A stretch of 64,000 nt of DNA from Sulfurimonas denitrificans DSM 1251 (GTDB lineage: Bacteria; Campylobacterota; Campylobacteria; Campylobacterales; Sulfurimonadaceae): NCBI RefSeq assembly GCF_000012965.1, contig NC_007575.1, forward strand, positions 2,137,562 to 2,201,561, in the 5' to 3' direction. Under the pieces are notes generated by a model that was given only the letters and a program-made list of their open reading frames with translations, made no database searches and was not told where the DNA came from. The translations under genes were made by a program, and so were the position numbers. This document shows, in pieces, positions 49,350 to 58,044 of the stretch (position 1 is its first letter; every line of letters starts with the position of its first letter).

Positions 49350-50416
49350 AACCATCTCTGCTAGATTTCAGGCTCAAAGAGTTACAAGCAAATATAAAAC
49401 CATCATTTAGAGCAAAACAAATTTATGGTTGGCTCTATCACAACTATGCGCAAAGTTTTGATGATATGAAAAATATCCCTCAACAGTTAAAAGATGAACT
49501 TGCGAAAAGCTATGTAGTAAATCTTCTAAAAATTGTAAAAAAAGAGCTCTCAAATGATGGCACTATAAAGTACCTATTTGAACTTCAAGACGGAAAAACT
49601 ATTGAAACAGTTTGGCTAAAGATGAAAGATGAACAGATAGATGAAGAGGGCTGTGTAACACAAGAAGCAAAATATACTATCTGCGTCTCAACACAAGTTG
49701 GATGTAAAGTTGGATGTGCATTTTGTTTGACTGCTAAAGGCGGTTTTACAAGAGACCTCACCGCTGGCGAAATAGTTGCTCAAGTTGTTGCTCTAAAAAA
49801 AGATAACGACCATAAGCATAACAGAATGATAAATATTGTCTATATGGGAATGGGAGAGCCTCTTGATAATCTTGATAATCTCTCACGTGCTATAGAGATT
49901 TTTAAAGAGGAAGATGGTCTTTGTATATCTGGCAAAAGGCAAACTGTTTCTACAAGTGGGCTTAGTAATAAGATAGATAGACTTGGAGAGATGGATTTGG
50001 GTGTTCACATAGCTATATCTCTACATGCTGTTGATGATGAGCTTAGAACCGAACTTATCCCTATGAATAAAGCTCACAACATCTCATCAATTATAGAAGC
50101 AGTTAAACGCTTCCCAATCGACACAAGAAAAAGAGTTATGTTTGAGTATCTAGTCATAAAAAATAAAAATGATGATTTAGGCTCTGCAAAGAAACTCGTA
50201 AAACTTCTCTCAGGAATCAAAGCGAAAGTAAATCTTATCTATTTTAATCCATATCCAGATACTCCTTATGAGCGTCCGCAAAAGAGTGATATGATAGCAT
50301 TTCAAGAGTATCTGATAAATCATGGGCTTTTATGCACAATAAGAGATTCTAAAGGCATAGACATAAGCGCTGCATGTGGTCAACTAAAAGAGAAAACACA
50401 AAGCGAGCTACAATGA
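49346..50416 (+). CDS. rlmN: 23S rRNA/tRNA adenine-C2 methyltransferase RlmN
   Basis: 356 aa radical SAM enzyme. The cluster motif is CKVGCAFC (C-x3-C-x2-C), followed by LTAKGGFTRDLTAGEIVAQV. The resolving Cys in DISAACGQL near the C-terminus and a second Cys in the N-half typical of the double-methyl-transfer mechanism are present. It methylates A2503 of 23S and A37 of some tRNAs. It ends as ATGA over a 30-codon ORF. Confidence 0.94.
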   Translation: MKPSLLDFRLKELQANIKPSFRAKQIYGWLYHNYAQSFDDMKNIPQQLKDELAKSYVVNLLKIVKKELSNDGTIKYLFELQDGKTIETVWLKMKDEQIDEEGCVTQEAKYTICVSTQVGCKVGCAFCLTAKGGFTRDLTAGEIVAQVVALKKDNDHKHNRMINIVYMGMGEPLDNLDNLSRAIEIFKEEDGLCISGKRQTVSTSGLSNKIDRLGEMDLGVHIAISLHAVDDELRTELIPMNKAHNISSIIEAVKRFPIDTRKRVMFEYLVIKNKNDDLGSAKKLVKLLSGIKAKVNLIYFNPYPDTPYERPQKSDMIAFQEYLINHGLLCTIRDSKGIDISAACGQLKEKTQSELQ

Positions 50417-50505
50417 GTTATATAGAAATCTTTCAGATAGTTTTTCTGGTAATTGTTTTTGCGGTTGGAGTGATAGGATTTATAAAAGCTGCTACAAAAA
50501 GTTAA
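50413..50505 (+). CDS. 30-aa single-helix membrane peptide
   Basis: MSYIEIFQIVFLVIVFAVGV is followed by IGFIKAATKS and a TAA. Its ATG overlaps the rlmN stop (ATGA), the coupling mode seen throughout this window. It is one hydrophobic helix with a basic tail, consistent with a small inner-membrane protein. Family unknown; the coupling and clean composition favour a real gene, its size argues for caution. Confidence 0.5.
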   Translation: MSYIEIFQIVFLVIVFAVGVIGFIKAATKS

Positions 50506-50909
50506 CTTCTTTAGAAAGTGTAAGCTCTTAAAAAAAGAGTAAACGACCAACACACCAGGGAGGTCGTTTATGAATATAATCATACCTTACAATTATTAAT
50601 AAAAATCTCAAAAACCCACTTAAAAAAAATTTCATTACAAAAATAAATTACTATTTTTTTACAAAATGTGTACTATTCACACATTGCTCTAATATGTGAA
50701 CAGTGGCGATAGAAGTAGTTGACAAATTTTAAAATTTGTCACTTATTTAAGAATAAATTTATATAAATATATACTGAATTATAAAAAATGAAACCCCCAT
50801 CAAAAGCCCTATTTTTAGACTTTTTATAGGTTTATTCACATATTGTTATTTTAATAATCACAATGTCTCTAAAAGATACAAAAGTTATTCACATTTTTAT
50901 AAGTAAAAT
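50506..50909. other. AT-rich gap with DnaA-box-like sites and a 22-bp palindrome
   Basis: About 400 bases without a convincing gene. TTCACA-core sites occur at 50673-50681 (CTATTCACA), 50695-50703 (minus, CTGTTCACA), 50832-50840 and 50885-50893 (both TTATTCACA). A perfect 22-bp palindrome with arms TGACAAATTTT is at 50720-50741. The DnaA core recalled for Campylobacterota is TTCAC, so this may be a DnaA-titration or origin-like element. Confidence 0.5.
50540..50570 (+). terminator. 9-bp hairpin after the rlmN operon
   Basis: TAAACGACC and GGTCGTTTA pair perfectly around 13 bases. No T-run follows. The loop and 3' arm contain GGGAGG and lead straight into an ATG with eight further codons, so this could be a terminator or a structured leader. 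Confidence 0.45.
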
Positions 50910-51824
50910 TTAAACTTTCATATTTTCAAAACATATTTTTTCGAAATTCACACTGCTTTTAATAATATGCTTTTTGCCATAAAGTTCAAATTCTAACTCA
51001 TTAGCATGTAACAAAAGTCTCTTAGCGCCACTTAGTTTTACTCTCTCATCTCTTTCTATTTTTCTATCTAGATATCTAACCACACTCTCTTCACTCTGTC
51101 CATAGACTGGATCTCCAACTATGGGATGTTTCATGTGAAACATATGGACTCTTATCTGATGCTGTCTTCCTGTATGAGGAGAGCACTCTACTAATGTTGT
51201 ATCTGTTATGGGGAAGTACTTCAATGGTCTAACAAATGTTAAAGACTCTTTTCCAGTTGGATCAACTTTTACAACCATTCTCACAAGTGCACTCTTTTCA
51301 TCATCGTATCTTAAAAGTGGAGCATCGATACGCAGTTCCTCTTTTAACTCTCCATGAACCATAGCAAGATACTTTTTCTTCATATCTCTCTCTTGAAACA
51401 TCATCTTAATATCTACTTCACTCTTTTTGTCTTTTGCACACAAAACAAGACCGCTAGTCTCTTGATCTATTCTATGAGCAATGTTTGCATTCATCCCAAA
51501 CTGAGCCTTAAGCTCATCTATCAAAGAGTACTCTGTAAATCTATTTTGAGGATGGATAAGCATTCCACTTGGCTTATCAAAAACTACGAATCTCTCTTCA
51601 ATAAAGTGTGGAGCCAAGCCTTTTGAGATAGGCTCAAAATATATATACTCTACCTCACCTTGTAAATAATCTGATGGTTTTACTATCGGTGCTCCATTTA
51701 CAAGAACTCTCCCAATTGCTATATATCTTTGAATCTCTCTTTGAGAAAGTTCTAACTCTCTTTTTAAAAAACTAAAGGCTCTCTCTTTTTGGGTGGCAAA
51801 TATTTTTTTAATTATAAATGGCAA
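50910..51824 (-). CDS. RluA/RluD-family 23S rRNA pseudouridine synthase
   Basis: 304 aa. An S4-like N-terminal part (SQREIQRYIAIGRVLVNGAP) precedes the catalytic domain: AHRIDQETSGLVLCAKD with the catalytic Asp, KKYLAMVHG, and PHTGRQHQIRVHM. The target uridine cannot be told from sequence. The codons for MFHMKH contain the second parS-like site, so the local DNA is under two constraints. It runs away from the DnaA-box-like gap. Confidence 0.88.
   Translation of the reverse strand: MPFIIKKIFATQKERAFSFLKRELELSQREIQRYIAIGRVLVNGAPIVKPSDYLQGEVEYIYFEPISKGLAPHFIEERFVVFDKPSGMLIHPQNRFTEYSLIDELKAQFGMNANIAHRIDQETSGLVLCAKDKKSEVDIKMMFQERDMKKKYLAMVHGELKEELRIDAPLLRYDDEKSALVRMVVKVDPTGKESLTFVRPLKYFPITDTTLVECSPHTGRQHQIRVHMFHMKHPIVGDPVYGQSEESVVRYLDRKIERDERVKLSGAKRLLLHANELEFELYGKKHIIKSSVNFEKICFENMKV
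51127..51142. promoter_or_regulatory. parS-like centromere site 2, inside the pseudouridine synthase gene
   Basis: TGTTTCATGTGAAACA is the reverse complement of the site at 47935-47950, all 16 bases identical. It lies inside a coding region, as many parS sites do. Confidence 0.65.
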
Positions 51825-51906
51825 TATTTAATCCTTCTATTAGCGTATTTTTTGTAAAATGATTCTATTAGCTTTACGCAAATTTTACAGTAATTAGGTT
51901 GAATAA

Positions 51907-53238
51907 ATGATAGAGAGATACTCAAGAGAAGAGATGAGTTCTAAATGGACTATGCAAGCAAAATATCAAGCTTGGATGGATGTGGAAAAAGCAGTTGTTA
52001 AAGCTTGGAATCGATTAGGGCTTATTCCAAATGATGACGCTAAAAAGATAATTGACAATGCTGGTTTTAGCATTGAGAGAATTGATGAAATTGAAGCGAT
52101 TACTCGCCATGATCTTATAGCATTTACAACTAGTGTTTCTGAAACACTGGGTGAAGAGAGCAGATGGTTTCACTATGGCATGACAAGTTCAGATACAGTT
52201 GATACTGCGGTTGCGCTTCAGATGAAGAGCTCTTTAGAGTTAGTTATAGAAGATGTAAAGATGATTATGGAATCTATCAAAAAGAGAGCGATGGAACATA
52301 AGATGACTTTGATGGTCGGACGTTCTCATGGTATTCATGGAGAGCCTATAACATTTGGTCTTGTGTTAGCTGTTTGGTATGATGAGATGGCTAGACATTT
52401 AGAGAACCTTGAGCAAACACTTGTTGTTATAAGTGTTGGACAAGTTAGCGGGGCAATGGGTAACTTTGCTCACGCTCCACTAGAACTTGAAGAGTTTACA
52501 TGTGAAGAGTTAGGGCTTAAACCTGCACCTGCTTCTAACCAAGTTATTCAAAGAGACAGATATGCAAGACTAGCAACTGCACTTGCACTAATGGCAAGTT
52601 CAATTGAGAAGTTTGCAGTTCAAGTTCGTCACTGGCAAAGAACTGAAGTTTATGAGTGTGAAGAGTATTTTGCTGCTGGGCAAAAAGGCTCATCCGCAAT
52701 GCCACACAAACGCAATCCTATACTAACAGAAAACATAACAGGTCTTGCTAGAATGATAAGAGCTTATGCGATTCCTGCTATGGAGAATGTTGCTCTTTGG
52801 CACGAGAGAGATATCAGCCACTCTTCAACTGAGAGATTTTGGTTACCAGATAGTTTTATAACGACTGACTTTATGTTACACCGTATGAATAACGTTATAG
52901 CGAACCTGACCGTTTACCCACAAAACATGATGAAAAATCTAAACTTGACTGGCGGTTTGGTCTTCTCTCAAAGAGTTCTCTTAGAGCTTCCACTCAAAGG
53001 TGTTAGTCGTGAAGATGCTTATCGAATAGTTCAAAGAAATGCTATGAAAGTTTGGCAAGAGATACAGCAAGGAAAACCTACAACAAATGAAAAAGGCGAA
53101 TCACTTTATCTAAATCACCTTTTAGCAGATGAAGAGTTGAGAGCATCTCTTAGCGAAGAGGCTATTCGTGAGTGTTTTAATTATGACTACTATACTAAAA
53201 ATGTAGACAGAATTTTTGATAGAGTTTTTAGAAAATAA
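51907..53238 (+). CDS. purB: Adenylosuccinate lyase
   Basis: 443 aa. The fumarase-superfamily signature GSSAMPHKRNPI (near residue 262) holds the flexible catalytic Ser. Other active-site blocks are MTSSDTVDTA and VGRSHGIHGEP with the catalytic His. It acts twice in purine synthesis and links to hisF through AICAR. A modest ribosome site (TTAGGTTGAATAA) precedes the ATG. Confidence 0.95.
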   Translation: MIERYSREEMSSKWTMQAKYQAWMDVEKAVVKAWNRLGLIPNDDAKKIIDNAGFSIERIDEIEAITRHDLIAFTTSVSETLGEESRWFHYGMTSSDTVDTAVALQMKSSLELVIEDVKMIMESIKKRAMEHKMTLMVGRSHGIHGEPITFGLVLAVWYDEMARHLENLEQTLVVISVGQVSGAMGNFAHAPLELEEFTCEELGLKPAPASNQVIQRDRYARLATALALMASSIEKFAVQVRHWQRTEVYECEEYFAAGQKGSSAMPHKRNPILTENITGLARMIRAYAIPAMENVALWHERDISHSSTERFWLPDSFITTDFMLHRMNNVIANLTVYPQNMMKNLNLTGGLVFSQRVLLELPLKGVSREDAYRIVQRNAMKVWQEIQQGKPTTNEKGESLYLNHLLADEELRASLSEEAIRECFNYDYYTKNVDRIFDRVFRK

Positions 53239-53353
53239 ATGACATAATTGCGCTATTATTTGCTCAATACAATTAAGAGTTTAAAACAGATATCAAAATT
53301 AAAATCAGTGTTAATATAGTTATTTATAGTAGCACTTTTGCTTAGGAAATTAA

Positions 53354-55720
53354 ATGGTAACAATAATAAAACGAAACGGTAGAACTGAAAAACTAGATAT
53401 TTCTAAAATTCAAAAATATACCTCTGCAGCCGTTGAAGGCTTAAGCAATGTATCTCAAAGTGAGTTGGAAGTTGATGCACAGATTCATTTTCGTGATGGA
53501 ATTACATCTAAAGAGATACAACAAACTCTAATTAAAACTGCGGTTGACAAGATAGACATAGACGCTCCAAACTGGACATTTGTTGCTTCAAGACTATTTC
53601 TCTTTAATCTCTATCATGAAGTAAACGGATTTACTGGCTACTGCTCCCTAGAAAACTACTTTGAGAGAGGGGAAAAAGAGGGCAGACTTCTATATGGTTT
53701 AAAAGGAATGTATAACCTTGAAGAGCTTGAAAAACATATCAAACCTGAACGTGACATGTTATTTAACTATCTTGGAGTTAAAACACTCTACGATAGATAT
53801 CTCATAAAAGATAAAAACTCAAACCCTATAGAGTTGCCTCAACATATGTTTATGGCGATTGCTATGTTTTTGGCACAAAGAGAAGAGAAGAAAGAGGAGT
53901 GGGCAATCAAGTTTTATAACATGATTTCTACTTTTGAAGTGATGTTAGCAACTCCAACTCTTAGCAATGCAAGAACAACAAGACATCAATTAAGCTCTTG
54001 TTATATAGGTTCAACTCCAGATAATATAGAAGGCATTTTTGACTCTTATGCTGAGATGGCAATGCTCTCAAAATTTGGTGGAGGAATTGGCTGGGATTGG
54101 ACAAATGTTCGCTCAATGGGTTCATACATAGATGGGCATAAAAATGCTGCTGGCGGAACTGTTCCATTTTTAAAAATCACAAACGACATTGCAGTTGCTG
54201 TTGATCAGTTGGGAACTAGAAAAGGTGCTATTGCAGTTTACATGGAGCCTTGGCATATTGATATAAACGACTTTTTGGACTTAAAGAAAAACTCAGGTGA
54301 AGAGCGTCGTCGTGCTCATGATTTGTTTCCTGCACTTTGGTTAAATGATTTGTTTATGCAAAGAGTTGAGGAAGATGCAATTTGGACTCTTTTTGACCCT
54401 TACGATTGTAGGGAACTCACGACCCTTCATGGAGAAGAGTTTAACAAAAAGTATGTAGAGCTTGAGAAAAATGAGGCTATTATAAAAGAGAAATTGAAAG
54501 CCAAAAACCTTTGGAAAAAAATTCTCACCTCTTACTTTGAAACAGGTTCACCTTTCTTGTGTTTTAAAGATAACGCAAATAGAGCTAACCCTAACTCACA
54601 CTCTGGCATCATTAGAAGCTCTAACCTTTGTACAGAGATTTTTCAAAACACAAATCCTAACCATTACAAGATAAAATTTATTTTTCAAAATGGTGATAGC
54701 GTTAGTTATGAAGAAGAGGAGATTATAGAGGTTGATAGTGGACTTAAAAAACCTGCTAAAAAGGTAACTGCACTTGATTCTATTGGTGGAAGAGAGATTT
54801 ATGTAGTTGAGAAAGAGAAGATAAATGGCGACACAGCTGTTTGTAACTTAGCATCTGTAAATCTATCACGCATAAACACAAAAGAGGATATTGATAGAGT
54901 TGTACCAATTGCTATTCGAGCCCTTGATAACGTAATTGATTTAAATTTCTATCCGATAGAAAAGGTAAAACGCACCAACATGAAGACAAGAGCAATCGGC
55001 CTTGGTGTTATGGGTGAAGCTCAAATGTTAGCTCAAGAAGGTATCTCTTGGGGAACACAGGAACACTTTGACAAAATAGATGAAATCATGGAGAGCGTTA
55101 GTTTTAATGCCATCTCAGCTTCTAGTGATATCGCATTGGAAAAAGGCTCTTATAGTGAATATGAAGGCTCAAAATGGAGCAGAGGCATTATGCCTATGGA
55201 TCATGCTACTGCTGAAGTTAAAAACCTAGTTGATAGAGGAGGGCTTTTTGCTTCAGCCTATGAGTGGGAAGAGCTACGTACAAAAGTTAAAAATCAAGGC
55301 ATAAGAAACGGTTATCTTATGGCTATAGCACCGACTAGCTCTATCTCTATATTAACAGGAACAACTCAAGCCATTGAGCCTGTGTTTAAGAGAAAGTGGT
55401 ATGAAGAGAATCTCTCTGGACTTATTCCAGTTGTTGTACCTGAACTATCTCCAGAAACTTGGGCATACTATACTCCTGCGTATGATTTAAACCAGACTTT
55501 ACTCATTAAAGCCGCAGCAATTCGTCAAAAATGGCTAGATCAAGGGCAAAGTTTAAACATCTTTATAACACTGGATAAAGCAAGTGGAAAATACTTAAAT
55601 GAGATCTACATGTTAGCTTGGAAACTTGGTTTAAAATCTACTTACTATTTACGCTCACAATCTCCAGAGATGGCAAGTGATGTTGAAGACAGAAGCATGG
55701 AGTGTGTAGGTTGTCAATAA
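53354..55720 (+). CDS. nrdA: Class Ia ribonucleotide reductase alpha subunit
   Basis: 788 aa. An ATP-cone (residues 1-90: IIKRNGRTEKLDISKI) allows dATP feedback. Catalytic parts: LSSCYIGS, SNLCTEIF (Asn-x-Cys-x-Glu, radical Cys) and AVCNLASVNL for the redox pair. The C-terminal shuttle is C-V-G-C. nrdB is not adjacent. The 115-bp upstream gap probably holds its promoter, but I could not identify NrdR boxes. A small gene overlaps its stop. Confidence 0.95.
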   Translation: MVTIIKRNGRTEKLDISKIQKYTSAAVEGLSNVSQSELEVDAQIHFRDGITSKEIQQTLIKTAVDKIDIDAPNWTFVASRLFLFNLYHEVNGFTGYCSLENYFERGEKEGRLLYGLKGMYNLEELEKHIKPERDMLFNYLGVKTLYDRYLIKDKNSNPIELPQHMFMAIAMFLAQREEKKEEWAIKFYNMISTFEVMLATPTLSNARTTRHQLSSCYIGSTPDNIEGIFDSYAEMAMLSKFGGGIGWDWTNVRSMGSYIDGHKNAAGGTVPFLKITNDIAVAVDQLGTRKGAIAVYMEPWHIDINDFLDLKKNSGEERRRAHDLFPALWLNDLFMQRVEEDAIWTLFDPYDCRELTTLHGEEFNKKYVELEKNEAIIKEKLKAKNLWKKILTSYFETGSPFLCFKDNANRANPNSHSGIIRSSNLCTEIFQNTNPNHYKIKFIFQNGDSVSYEEEEIIEVDSGLKKPAKKVTALDSIGGREIYVVEKEKINGDTAVCNLASVNLSRINTKEDIDRVVPIAIRALDNVIDLNFYPIEKVKRTNMKTRAIGLGVMGEAQMLAQEGISWGTQEHFDKIDEIMESVSFNAISASSDIALEKGSYSEYEGSKWSRGIMPMDHATAEVKNLVDRGGLFASAYEWEELRTKVKNQGIRNGYLMAIAPTSSISILTGTTQAIEPVFKRKWYEENLSGLIPVVVPELSPETWAYYTPAYDLNQTLLIKAAAIRQKWLDQGQSLNIFITLDKASGKYLNEIYMLAWKLGLKSTYYLRSQSPEMASDVEDRSMECVGCQ

Positions 55721-56091
55721 ATAACTTAGTACCTCTATCAAAAAGCTCTCTGGAGAGCTTTTTAAAGAGGTTTGATTATTTTAGAGACTCAGAGCTTCGC
55801 CAAATAGAGATAATCTCTCCTAGCGTCATTAAAATTACTCTAGCAGCTCAAGATAGCGCTAGAGGATTTGACTGGATAACAGTTTCACTTGAGTTTAGCT
55901 CTGTTAGTGATGCAAAAATAATTGAAAATTCAAAACTCTCACATATAGATTTAGGAGAAGGCATAACACTCCTATATCAAGAGGAGACATTTGCTTTTAT
56001 GATTGGAACATACAACAAACTCTCAGATACACAAAGTTCAATCTGCTATATAAAATCATCTTCACTAAAATATCAAGAGGGTTCGTTCTAA
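55711..56091 (+). CDS. Hypothetical protein overlapping the nrdA stop
   Basis: About 126 aa. I prefer the TTG at 55711 (GGAG eight bases before) over a GTG at 55702; either overlaps nrdA by 10-19 bases. The protein is soluble, without motifs I recognise: an N-terminal helix (SLESFLKRFDYFRDSELRQI) then alternating strands. Coupling to nrdA suggests a shared transcript, not necessarily shared function. Confidence 0.65.
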   Translation: MSINNLVPLSKSSLESFLKRFDYFRDSELRQIEIISPSVIKITLAAQDSARGFDWITVSLEFSSVSDAKIIENSKLSHIDLGEGITLLYQEETFAFMIGTYNKLSDTQSSICYIKSSSLKYQEGSF

Positions 56092-56106
56092 AACCCTTAC
56101 GTTAAC

Positions 56107-56139
56107 TTTTCATTAGCCCTTCATTATCACTTCATAAAC
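56107..56139 (+). promoter_or_regulatory. Three 11-bp-spaced TTCAT direct repeats upstream of degQ
   Basis: Units ttttcattagc, ccttcattatc and acttcataaac align with TTCAT at 56109, 56120 and 56131. One-helical-turn direct repeats are the usual layout of OmpR/PhoB-family operators. A TATAAC lies about 10 bases downstream of them and the degQ ATG 44 bases away. Confidence 0.5.
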
Positions 56140-56182
56140 CATTTAGTTATAACATTTTAATATTAAAATTGAAGGATTTAAG

Positions 56183-57568
56183 ATGAAGAAAATATTTTTA
56201 TTATCACTAATGGTGGCAATATCTGTTTATGCCAAAGACGGCATTGGGTTTAAATATGCTCCGCAAATCACAGAACGTGAGTTTCCTACAAGCCAAAACA
56301 AAATACTCTCTTACAATAACATACTAGAAAATGTAAGGACAAGCATTGTTAATATTTCTATAAAAAAAGAGATAAGCAGTGCTGGATTAAATGCAAATCC
56401 TTTTTATAATGACCCATTTTTTAGAGAGTTTTTTAGAGGTTATGGGCAAGTTCCACAAGAGAGAATTGAGCAATCACTTGGTTCTGGAGTTGTTGTCTCA
56501 AAAGATGGATACATTATCACAAACAACCATGTAGTAGATGGTGCCAATGAGATAATAGTAAGTATCGCGGGAGATAAAAAAGAGTATGCGGCAAAACTTA
56601 TTGGCAAAGATGAGAAGAGCGATTTGGCAATTATAAAAATTGATGCAAAAGAGCTAAATGCTGTAACTTTTTTTAACTCAGATGAGGTGAAAGTTGGTGA
56701 CGTTGTTTTTGCACTTGGAAATCCATTTGGAGTAGGTGAGACTATCACACAGGGGATAGTCTCTGCAACTGGCAGAAGTGGGATGGGAATAGTTGAGTAT
56801 GAAGACTTTATACAAACAGACGCTTCTATAAATCCTGGAAATTCTGGTGGCGCACTTATAAACTCAGCAGGGCAGTTAATAGGTATCAACTCTGCAATTA
56901 TCTCAAAATCAGGCGGAAACGTGGGCATTGGATTTGCAATTCCTTCAAACATGGTAACGACTGTTGCAACAAGCTTGATAGATAATGGAAAATATACAAG
57001 AGCATATCTTGGAGTAAATATCTCGGATATAGACAGCGACATGAGCACTCTATATAACAACAACTACGGAGCTTTGATAACTGGGGTTGAAGAGAATTCA
57101 CCTGCAGCAAAAGCAGCCCTTAAGAGAGGTGATTTAATTATCGCTATTGATGATAAAAAAATCACAGGTGCGAGTGAGTTAAAAAATACAATTGGCGCAT
57201 TTGCTCCATCAAAAGAGGTAAGTGTAAAGTACTTAAGAGATAAAAAAATACTCACTACAAAAGTAACTCTTGGCACAAACGAGAAGATTGCATCTAATGG
57301 AGAACTTGGGTATAAAGGTTTAAAATTAAGCACTACAAACAAGATACAAAAAGAGCAAAAAAATCTCTCAATAAATGGTGTACATGTAATAGAAGTAGAT
57401 GAAAAAAGTGAAGCTTTTAGGGCTGGAATAAGAAAAGGCGACGTAATTATACAAGTAGAAGATAGTGAAATTATAACTTTAGATGATTTTAAAAAAGCAA
57501 CAGAACCCAAAGGAAAAAAAAGAATTTTCTTGGTTAGAAAAGGCGCTATATTTGCCGTTGCACTATAA
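56183..57568 (+). CDS. Periplasmic Do-family serine protease (DegQ/HtrA)
   Basis: 461 aa. The signal peptide ends VYA (residue 17). Catalytic triad: His in ITNNHVVDGA, Asp in KSDLAIIKI and Ser in NPGNSGGAL. Two PDZ domains follow (AYLGVNISD onward, and YKGLKLSTT onward), giving the DegP/DegQ layout. It degrades or refolds misfolded periplasmic proteins. Upstream direct repeats suggest two-component control. trxC follows by 19 bases. Confidence 0.93.
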   Translation: MKKIFLLSLMVAISVYAKDGIGFKYAPQITEREFPTSQNKILSYNNILENVRTSIVNISIKKEISSAGLNANPFYNDPFFREFFRGYGQVPQERIEQSLGSGVVVSKDGYIITNNHVVDGANEIIVSIAGDKKEYAAKLIGKDEKSDLAIIKIDAKELNAVTFFNSDEVKVGDVVFALGNPFGVGETITQGIVSATGRSGMGIVEYEDFIQTDASINPGNSGGALINSAGQLIGINSAIISKSGGNVGIGFAIPSNMVTTVATSLIDNGKYTRAYLGVNISDIDSDMSTLYNNNYGALITGVEENSPAAKAALKRGDLIIAIDDKKITGASELKNTIGAFAPSKEVSVKYLRDKKILTTKVTLGTNEKIASNGELGYKGLKLSTTNKIQKEQKNLSINGVHVIEVDEKSEAFRAGIRKGDVIIQVEDSEIITLDDFKKATEPKGKKRIFLVRKGAIFAVAL

Positions 57569-57587
57569 ATAAAAAGAGGAGAGATAG

Positions 57588-58010
57588 ATGAGGGTAGTTT
57601 GTCCATATTGTAAAAGTGTAAATAATGTTCCACAAAAAGATAGTTATACAAAAGCAAATTGCGGAAAATGTAAAGAGTCGCTTCTTGATACAAAACCCAT
57701 AGAGTTAACAACTCTTAACTTTGACGAGGTAATCGTAAATAGCGACATTCCAGTGGTAGTTGATTTTTGGGCTCCTTGGTGTGGCCCATGTAAAATGATG
57801 GCTCCAAACTTCCAAAAAAGTGCCATGAATTTTCCACTTAAAGCACTTTTTGTAAAGGTAAATACTGAAAATGAGCAAAATTTAGGAGCTAGATTTGGAA
57901 TCAGAAGTATCCCAACCATCATAGTTTTTAAAAATGCTAAAGAGGTACACAGAGTATCAGGTGCACTTGATGAGAGCGCTTTAAATAGATTGGTTGCACA
58001 ATTTATATAG
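57588..58010 (+). CDS. trxC: Thioredoxin 2 (TrxC-type)
   Basis: 140 aa. An N-terminal zinc ribbon (CPYC and CGKC) precedes a thioredoxin domain with the active site FWAPWCGPCKMMAP and cis-Pro in IRSIPTIIVF. The zinc ribbon separates TrxC from TrxA. It is a cytosolic disulfide reductase linked to oxidative stress. AGGAGAG precedes the ATG, and it probably shares the degQ transcript. Confidence 0.92.
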   Translation: MRVVCPYCKSVNNVPQKDSYTKANCGKCKESLLDTKPIELTTLNFDEVIVNSDIPVVVDFWAPWCGPCKMMAPNFQKSAMNFPLKALFVKVNTENEQNLGARFGIRSIPTIIVFKNAKEVHRVSGALDESALNRLVAQFI

Positions 58011-58044
58011 TATAATTATTTTTAATAACTATAAAAGGGTAAAT

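Noticed and set aside
53239..53353. NrdR boxes upstream of nrdA
   Set aside because: No pair of sites close to the NrdR consensus at the right spacing could be found.
56440..57711. Two long minus-strand ORFs (207 and 215 codons) opposite degQ and trxC
   Set aside because: They are shadows of strongly supported plus-strand genes, with low-complexity Ser/Ile/Phe-rich products and no plausible start signals.
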